Part shown: positions 56,845-64,000 of the stretch, piece after piece
How the letters are laid out: every line of letters starts with the position of its first letter
Numbering within the stretch: position 1 is the stretch's first letter
Position numbers and translations under genes: made by a program
NCBI GenBank assembly: GCA_002633005.1
Contig: NMRA01000175.1
Location: 528,916 to 592,915, forward strand
DNA: 64,000 nucleotides
Direction of reading: 5' to 3'
Origin: Phoronis australis
Taxonomy: Eukaryota > Phoronida > Phoronidae
The notes under the pieces: model-generated
Database searches by the model: none
Seen by the model: only the letters and a program-made list of their open reading frames with translations
Told to the model about the DNA's origin: nothing

Positions 56845-57609
56845 AAAGTTTAGAGTCGAACTTTTGACTTGAGCTTGACCTGTTGACTGGCTTGGCTGCC
56901 GCTGTGTGTGAACTCAATCTCAAGTCAAGAACTCCATCGTCTCTACCTCTACTGCCACTGGCCAATAGTCCCAGTATAGGGTAAAGTGAAAACGCGTAGT
57001 TTAAACTGTGTCAATTATTGACGGTAAAGTTGACACATTTCGTTTCATGACAGAAAACCCGCAGAAACATCCTAAACATGCGCGGCCTGAATTATAGGCA
57101 ATTATAGTCCGATTACCTCTCGTCGTCAGTCTCCAAAGGTCGTCCGCCATCTTGTTTCGCGTGCAGCGCTGCCACGCGGGACTTAGCGTTCCAATTTGGA
57201 ACGCTCGTCTGCACGTTAGGTACTAACCTCTCGGGAGAAACACGCGTGGAAGAACTGAGACTAAAATTAATGCATTTACCGACTGTTTTTTTGAGACCAC
57301 TTAAAAACTTGTTGATTTTACTAATGCACTTTTTTGTTCATTTTCAGAAGATATTTTCGAANAAAGTTTAGAGTCGAACTTTTGACTTGAGCTTGACCTG
57401 TGGCTGTGTGTGAACTCAATCTCAAGTCAAGAACTCCATCGTCTCTACCTCTACTGCCACTGGCCAATAGTCCCAGTATAGGGTAAAGTGAAAACGCGTA
57501 GTTTAAACTGTGTCGATTATTGACGGTAAAGTTGACACATTTCGTTTCATGACAGAAAACCCGCAGAAACATCCTAAACATGCGCGGCCTGAATTATAGG
57601 CAATTATAT
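56845..57609 (+). repeat. About 250-bp duplication ending at an N
   Basis: 56845-57109 recurs as 57363-57609 with a 14-bp deletion ('tgactggcttggct'-like) and few substitutions; the second copy starts at the N (57362). Confidence 0.8.
57142..57154 (-). promoter_or_regulatory. YY1-type motif, candidate AP1M1 promoter
   Basis: On the minus strand CAAGATGGCGGAC. The surrounding 57120-57190 is CpG-richer than its flanks. AP1M1 exon 1 has an acceptor (tatttcag|ATTATT, near 52704) just before its ATG, so a noncoding exon must lie upstream; this is the best candidate location. Confidence 0.45.
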
Positions 57610-57624
57610 CACCCTGGATCTGGA

Positions 57625-58290
57625 TGCCGCAGGCATACAGGGGCGATAGTACATCCCCACAAAAAGTTACAAATTCCAAAATACAGAAAAAAAAATCAAA
57701 TGAAACATGTATATATGCACATGGAGTTATAGATAACACATAGCATAAGTCTGGAGACGATTCAGTCAAGATAATTTGAACAAATCGATGAAAATCTGTC
57801 GCGGTTTGTTCGAGTTTCTCTTACTGGGTGCCATTTTGAGGAAGTTACGTGAAATCACGCATGTTGACGAACAAACAGTCCAAGGGACACAAATCTTACA
57901 AATTTAACCTGATGCCTTCCCATGCTATTTTGCAAGTGTCACGCGCTAGCGTCGCGCGCTTCGCTCAGTTTTGCAATAACCTTTGCCTTACTCATGTGAC
58001 TCAGTTGAAATACTTTGTCGTTATCGCGCATGTGGTGAAAAAATTAACGGTGACCAAACAAGTAAAGTTGGAATTCTTTGCCAAAGTCACTTTAATTCTC
58101 GTAACTATATAAGCTTCAGCGAAGATATGTTTAGAAGTAGACGATTTTAAGTGTGGAATGTATTTTTGACAAGGTGAAAACTCCTAATCGGTGGCCGGAT
58201 TTGGCCTACCGCCCATTTAAATTGCACGGAACGAAATTCGTACCGAAAGCAATGGGAAGTATTGTAGCCCCTAACCGGCCAACCAAGGGG
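57625..58290 (+). repeat. Modular repeat family M1, copy B
   Basis: Blocks 'aattccaaaatacag', 'gagttatagataacacatag', 'gccattttgaggaagttacg', 'gaatgtatttttgacaagg' and 'gtattgtagcccctaacc' match copies A and C in order. Confidence 0.8.
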
Positions 58291-58739
58291 CTACGTATAG
58301 GCCTGAACCTGCATCGCAGGCGTTCACTTTCCGTCGCCAGGCAGAACAACCAGTGCACACACCTCAAATCGGACCTCCGCCAACCTGGGAACGTACCTGC
58401 ACTCCCTGTCTTCCACTGGTCAGTACGGAGGCCGTGCTGCGGCACCGATACGGAGGCCGTAGTCCGGTGCCGATAGTCATGTGTAACACGGCAATCGAAC
58501 ATATACATAGGCAGGGTCATGACTTCCAAGGCGGGGACCATGACGATAAGCCCACCGAAGAGCTGAGTCGAGGCAGACCATCACATAAAGACCTGGCGTA
58601 AGATGTGCTTCACATACACATTCAGGGTTAGTCACTGCCGTGGAGCCCAAACGATTGGCACACAGCCAAGTCGTCAGATCACCAAGTGAAGACATGGCGC
58701 ATGCTCCACAATAATAAAATCTCTATTTCGCCGCCCAAG

Positions 58740-59480
58740 TTGAGCCTTACAGATACCGACACAAATGGCCAATAAACGACACATTTCTGGGAACTTTGAA
58801 AATTTTTCAACACAATGTTTCTGAAAGCGACACAAATGGCCAGTAATCAACACATTTCTCGGGACTTAGAAATTTTCATGCATACGCAAAGAAAGACCTG
58901 CAGGGGGGCTGTAACACTCTGGTCACAGCCAGTGCAGACCTCGAAGGCCGACTTTACTGCGTGGACTTAGAAAATTTCGCACATACGCAGGGACAGACAT
59001 GCCGGGACACGACTAGGGACTGTATCTGGGCCCGCCGCTCAACCCCGCTACGTTTGCTTACCGTTGTTATGTTTTCAAGGCTCCTTTTAGAAAGCGACAC
59101 AAATGGCCAGTAAACGACACATTTCTTGGGACTTAGAAAATTCTTCAATGAACGTTTCTGAAACCGACACAAATGGCCAATAATCGATACATTTTAGGGG
59201 AATTGGAAAGTTTTTCAATGCAACGTTTCTGAAACCAACACAAATGGCCAATAATCCACACATTTCTCGGGACTTAGAAAATTTCGCTCATACGCAGGGA
59301 CAGACGTGTAGAGGGACTGCAGCCCTCCGGCCTAGGCCAGCGCAGACCTCGCACCCCGACTTGACTGCGTGAACCGCCGTCTGGGGATTTTTCACAGATA
59401 GCCAGGACACAACTAGGAACTGTATGCCGTCCCTTGCGGCAGGTGGCGCGTGCAGTGTGAAAATGGCGAGTTACCGATTT
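58740..59480 (+). repeat. Higher-order tandem repeat (71-bp units plus about 200-bp spacer block)
   Basis: 'gacacaaatggccaataaac' begins units at 58758, 58829, 59096, 59166 and 59237. Groups of two or three units are followed by a related block with 'catacgca(a/g)(a/g)gacaga' and 'cagcgcagacctcg'-like sequence, seen at 58880-59000 and 59285-59400. Confidence 0.85.
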
Positions 59481-59504
59481 TGGGAACTAAACGAGGGACT
59501 GCTT

Positions 59505-59710
59505 GAAGAAAAAGTTTGATAACGGGAATATTTGTTCGAGTTGGAAGAAATTAAATATATGGACGGCCTCCAAAGGTGTCCCTCTATGCGCAAAAGTTAT
59601 TTGTAACAACATGACTTTGATGTTTTAGTCAGTGCGAGGCATAATTCGCCGAAAAGCTTCCGGTATATGAAGGGCCTATAGGAGACCCACGGTGGTCACT
59701 GTCTAGTCAA
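59505..59710 (+). repeat. Modular repeat family M2, copy 2
   Basis: 'atttgttcgagttggaagaa', 'gtgtccctctatgcgcaaaa', 'tgactttgatg', 'ataattcgccgaaaagcttc' and 'cactgtctagtcaag' match 28425-28650. Confidence 0.75.
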
Positions 59711-59747
59711 GAACAAGATCGCTTATGCATGAACTTGGAATACCATG

Positions 59748-59890
59748 GGCGCACCCAGCCTAAAAATGGGGTGCTCAAATTGTTGAATATGTTTACCTTT
59801 TATTTAGTTTCATGGGGTACGTTCAGAGCTATGAACTGTGCATTTGCCAAATTTTGGTAGTTCCTGCCTTTTTAGTGGACTTTTGTCTCA
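59748..59890. mobile_element. Degenerate copy of the CATGxGCGCACCCAG MITE
   Basis: 'catgggcgcacccagcct' marks the end. Further on 'agtggacttttgtctcattt' resembles the inner part of the copy at 9345. The rest is diverged or deleted. Confidence 0.5.
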
Positions 59891-59894
59891 TTTT

Positions 59895-60095
59895 CTACTT
59901 CAGAGTTTGATAACGAAAGTATTTGTTCAAGCTGGGAAGAGTTAATGACATCCTAAGCTGTCCCTCTATGCGCATAAGGTACTTACAGCATTATGACTTT
60001 GATGGTAAGGCAAAATTTGGCAAAAAGCTTCTGGCCAATGGGATGGCCACCGTCTCTAGTTGTGCCAGTTGAGACGGTGGTACTGTCTAGGCATA
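59895..60095 (+). repeat. Modular repeat family M2, copy 3
   Basis: 'gtatttgttcaagctgggaa', 'ctgtccctctatgcgcataa', 'ggtacttaca', 'tgactttgatgg' and 'gacggtggtactgtct' match the other two copies; the middle is shortened. Confidence 0.75.
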
Positions 60096-60182
60096 ACAGT
60101 GTTATTCCAGGGTCCTCGGTCACCTGGGGTGAGAAGTGCTTGTGTCATTTTCTCAAGTTGCCAAACCTTTTGACTTTTACAT

Positions 60183-60265
60183 CGCCTGTGGACACTGCAG
60201 GCAACCTGTGGACAGTGCAGGCAGCATGTGGACACTGCAAACAGCCTGTGGACACTGCAGGTAGC
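60183..60265 (+). repeat. Minisatellite, 20 bp x 4
   Basis: The unit is 'cctgtggacactgcaggcag' with small changes in each copy. A short inverted end ('gtagccacaggc') closes the array. Confidence 0.9.
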
Positions 60266-60274
60266 CACAGGCTA

Positions 60275-60955
60275 TACCATATCATTCACCAAAAGTTTCT
60301 TGTCTCAAAATACAGCAAATAACTTTAAATGAAGCAAGCATACTTACACAGTGAGTTATAATTAACACATACCACAACTTTAGATACTATTTAATCAACA
60401 CAATTTGAAACTGTCCATGAAATCTGTCAAGGCTCCTTCAAGCTTCCATCGCCGGGTGCCATTGTGAGGAAGTTACACGAAATCACGCCAGTTCACAAAC
60501 AAAATGTCCATGGGATATCATACAAGTTCATCCAGATATCCTTCCATGCTGCTTGTTGCAAGTATGCAGCCACCAGGTTACACACTCCACTCACCCTCTT
60601 GTGGCCTAACTCGCATGACATCAATTGACCTTACTATATGATTATCCCGCCCTGGGAAAAAGTTAGAGGCAACCAAAAAAGTGGAGCTGGAATTGTTTGC
60701 AAAGTGATCTTAATTCCCCTAGACATCCTTCATTGAGTATATACATAGAACCAGGAAAAATCGCTGAAGAAAGTTAGCTCTTTTTAGTGTCAATTTTGAG
60801 TTTAAAATGTATTTTTGATAAGGTGAAAACTTGTTTTTCGGTGACTGGTTTTAGACTACTTCCCGTTTAAAATACAAGGGGATGAAATTAGTACAGAGAA
60901 TAATAGGGTGTGATGTAGCCTCTCGCCAGCCAGAAGCAATTCCTGTGTCTTGCCC
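60275..60955 (+). repeat. Modular repeat family M1, copy C
   Basis: Blocks 'tcaaaatacagcaaataac', 'gagttataattaacacatac', 'gccattgtgaggaagttaca', 'gtggcctaactcgcatgaca' and 'aaaatgtatttttgataagg' match copies A and B in order. Confidence 0.8.
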
Positions 60956-60959
60956 ATAA

Positions 60960-61880
60960 AACCTTATATTTTGCATTTATTTCAAATCATTGTCTCTATT
61001 CTGCCTAGTGGCACAGAGCACAGAAATAACCTTTCTTGAAAGTGGATTAGCCTAAAGATGTCTATACTCGGGGAACAGTTGTCACGGTGCGAGATTGTCA
61101 CGGTGCGAGTTGACACGGCTCGACTTGCTCCACTTTAGTCGCATTTACGAGTATATGACATCAGATCACAAACTAGATCAGCACGAGTCATTAACAGTAA
61201 GACTGTCTCTACATTGTTCATGCTTGCATAAGCAATAGCAAATGTCCAAACCCCGTGAATGCTATCGAATCACCCATATAGACAATGTTATGCAAGCGTA
61301 ACAGAAATGATCCCTTTCGCCTCGCCGCAGTTTGTGTTTAGATGTGTAGTTGACATTGGACCAACTGACGAGTGAAATTTGCTCTACCTCTTAAACAGAT
61401 GTTAAAAATGGCCGCCATGGTGTTAACTTCCTCCGGGTCAGTCAAATTAACATGTCCGATCATCTGTTTCATGTTAGTTGCTCTGTGTCAACTGTTTTTC
61501 ATGTAAATGCAGTTTAAGTAGTAGGGGGTGTTAGATAGTGAACTCCTACAATGACTTTCTTTTCTTTATAATATGTAGTTGCCCTGCTTTCTGATCAACG
61601 TAATCCAGATTCTGATCTCCTCGTCAAGGTTGTTAATGTTGGAAGCTAGGGCATGCTTATGAAGTCGATTTTTGCTGATAAAACATTCTGAAGCCAAGCC
61701 AGGCTCGCGCTAGACTATTAATTAGCCAAAATGGCTAAAACATCTGAAAACTTTTACCCTTTTTCAAAATTTATTAGCCAAACACTCCCTATCCCCGGGT
61801 TACAGCATGGGTATACTGGCCATGTGGGCGTTGACCCAAAAAATTGGGCAGTGGTTGCCCCTATACCCGGGTTACGCATT
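60960..61880. other. Intergenic, nothing recognisable
   Basis: No coding motifs. 'aaaatggccgccatggt' near 61407 is a YY1-like palindrome without an associated gene. 'ccccgggttac' and 'acccgggttac' at about 61794 and 61865 are short direct repeats near the LINE 3' end. Confidence 0.35.
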
Positions 61881-61882
61881 TT

Positions 61883-64000
61883 GTTTTATTTTTTTTTTTT
61901 ATTTTTTTTAATACGTTTATTTACCCAGAAAGCATATCATTAATGAATAGTAGATACGGCTGGGTATAATACATGTACATCATATTAATTGAACAAATAA
62001 GTATCTGGAAATTACTCCTAATGATTGGGCGAATAATTAGCCGAGAATAATATGAAAAGGGGGGAAACGGGAAGGGGAAGGACTTTCATACACTCATTCA
62101 CACTCACATTCACACGATTTAATTAACTTATGTTTACATTTACGTAGGTGCATATTTATGAAAAGGTCAATTTTCTTATAATACAACAGAATGGTTAAAA
62201 AATAACACCATATGTTGTTTGAATCATTTTAAAGAGATGCCTGCAAAACCCTCCACTGTTCTGAAATTTTATCCGAGGCATTAAATACAATGAGGTTCAC
62301 TGCGTCAAAAAGTATACATCTAAACTTATTAAAACAAGGTTGAGACCTATCTCTCGATGATAATGTTGGGCATGAGTGTATATGGTATTGAAGATTTCAC
62401 TTAGATTGCCAAAGAAGCAAACTAAGAAGTGGTACATAGATGGCTCAGTGTGTAAATTAAAAACTTTACTTATGAAATGATGTAAAGAATTCCAGAAACG
62501 TTTAACACAGACACAGCTGAAAAACATATGCTGAAAAGTCTGGACTTCGCCACAGTAAGGACATTGGTCTGTTTGTGAAATACCAAATATTTTTAACATT
62601 TTGTTTGTGTAAATTCTTTTGTAAATGAAAAAGTATTTAAACATTGACAAATGAGGGTTTATGGGTAGATTAAAAGGGAGATTATATATTTCTTTAATTT
62701 CGGCGTCTGTGTAGTAGTTGAGTAAAAACGCATAATTATCTGGTTTTACAGAAAACTTGTGAATAAATGTGTTTTTGATCCATAGAGTGGAACTATTGAA
62801 GAATAAAAATCTAATGTTATTACAACTAACAATCCTTCTATCCGACGGACCCAGAACTTTCTTTAAGGTCGTTGTGGTGGAATAAAATGGTATGATAGAC
62901 GTATCCTTTAAGTTATAATTTTTCTTAATGCTTTCCCATTTAAGAAGTTTGTTCTGGCTATCTAAAAAATCTTCACAAAATATGAGGCCTGCATTGTACA
63001 GATCTTGGTAAAATAATGCTTTACCGTTAACAGTTAAGTTACAATTGTTCCATATCACTTGTTTGGCTATTGGTACTTCATAAAATATTTCAGGATTAAG
63101 AATATCTAAGGTTGAGAGAACATCTTTGTAAAAAGGGTTCTTAATTTCGCATTTTAGGGTTTTCAGTTCAAAATTGGATGAAAAAATGAGGACACCGCAA
63201 TACGACTGAAAAGATGCCTCGGGTATATCTTCCAACTTGCCTCATCCTCTGTATTAAAGCGCTTGACCCAATTAAATAATAAGTTTAACTTGATCAGTTC
63301 CATGTTAGGATATTTCAAACCACCCTCTTGATATGGTAAAATAGTCACAGTTTCTTTAATTTTTGGTGGTTTATTTAACCAAACAAATTCTCTGATAAGT
63401 TTATTAACTTCACGAATTCTTTTTTTGGAGATTCCCACAGTTGACACTACATGAATGAGTTTCGATAAACCATAAATTTTCGTAAGGAAGATTCTGCCTT
63501 TTATGGACAAATTTCGTATTTTCCAAATATTAAACAGGTCTTTAAGCTTTTGGATTTTATCATCAAAATTGAGTTTTTCAGCGTCATCCCCTCTTCTGCC
63601 AAAGAATATTCCTAGACTTTTAATGGGCTTTTGGGGCCAGCTGATTCCATAAAGTGGTTTACGATTTCGGTGCATTGTTGAGGCAAACATCCCTTGGCAT
63701 TTTTCATAATTCAAGTGGAGTCCAGATAATGTTCCAAAATAATCTAAAAATCTAAAACAGTTATTTCCAGATTCTAAGTCTTTAATGAAAAGAACTGTAT
63801 CATCTGCATACTGTGCAATTTTGATTTCGTGATTGTCTATTATGAAGCCTCTAATTAATTCATTGCTTCTGATATGATGTGACATAATTTCCGCACACAG
63901 GACGAACAGCGGACTTGATAGTGGGTCTCCTTGTCGGAGGCCTTTCTCTATGTTAAAATACTGTGATGTAAATCCGTTGTTCATCACACATGACGAAATT
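61883..64000 (-). mobile_element. L1/Tx1-like LINE, 3' part, runs off the window end
   Basis: Covers the reverse transcriptase and downstream ORF2 sequence plus about 380 bp of 3' UTR. The T-rich run at 61883-61911 on the plus strand is a poly-A tail on the element's strand, fixing its 3' end. The 5' part lies beyond 64000. Confidence 0.9.
62297..63987 (-). pseudogene. LINE ORF2: reverse transcriptase and zinc-binding tail, one frameshift
   Basis: The first frame (63987-63163) contains KGLRQGDPLSSPLFVLCAEI, then QYADDTVLF (catalytic YADD), then LSGLHLNYEKCQGM, KSLGIFFG and EFVWLNKPPKIKE. A frameshift near 63165-63240 moves reading into the second frame (63235-62297). That frame ends in a reverse-transcriptase zinc-binding domain (YKRIYTNKMLKIFGISQTDQ, CPYCGEVQTFQHMFFSC). 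Reading frames are otherwise long and open, so the copy is young. With one frameshift it is probably inactive, unless the shift is a sequence error. Confidence 0.9.

Overview
This 64 kb window is nuclear DNA of an invertebrate animal. It holds spliced genes with short exons and GT-AG introns, one TRIM-NHL gene, metazoan LINE families, tRNA-derived SINEs and many short inverted-repeat elements. The base composition is AT-rich. A marine deuterostome such as an amphioxus or hemichordate would fit, but I cannot name the species. Single N bases at 18735, 35361, 43943, 53532 and 57362 mark assembly or consensus breaks, and two of them are flanked by near-identical duplications that look like unmerged haplotypes.

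Four protein-coding genes can be supported. (1) Positions 1283-17034, minus strand: a secreted papain-family cysteine protease of the counting-factor-associated-protein-D / digestive cysteine protease type. I reconstructed it as 10 coding exons and 560 aa, with catalytic Cys367, His508 and Asn528 and a TATA box just upstream. (2) Positions 21356-22546, plus strand: a six-pass membrane protein of the rolling stone-like family with a single coding exon. (3) Positions 29219-30922, minus strand: an intronless coding sequence for a RING / B-box / coiled-coil / NHL protein. (4) Positions 39836-52660, minus strand: the medium (mu) subunit of the AP-1 clathrin adaptor, 425 aa, with a likely upstream noncoding exon and promoter near 57.1 kb.

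The most interesting finding is in gene 4. Coding exon 6 is present twice (47462-47588 and 46306-46432). Both copies are 127 bp, have the same phases, and encode peptides differing at only 4 of 42 residues, while 24 other codons differ synonymously. Including both, or neither, shifts the frame, so they should be mutually exclusive. GCATG (RBFOX-type) motifs lie just downstream of the first copy and just upstream of the second. The second copy also begins AG|GTGAGT, which is a recursive-splice-site configuration.

The rest is intronic or intergenic DNA rich in repeats. There are remnants of at least three non-LTR retrotransposon types: an L1/Tx1-like element at the right end with one frameshift, an endonuclease fragment at about 25 kb, and a CR1/Jockey-like fragment at 18.6-20.2 kb. 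An RNase H remnant lies in a protease intron. There is a 628-bp foldback element, a hairpin-bearing satellite, several MITE-like families with two to four copies inside the window, and a dense cluster of modular repeats at 57.6-61.0 kb.
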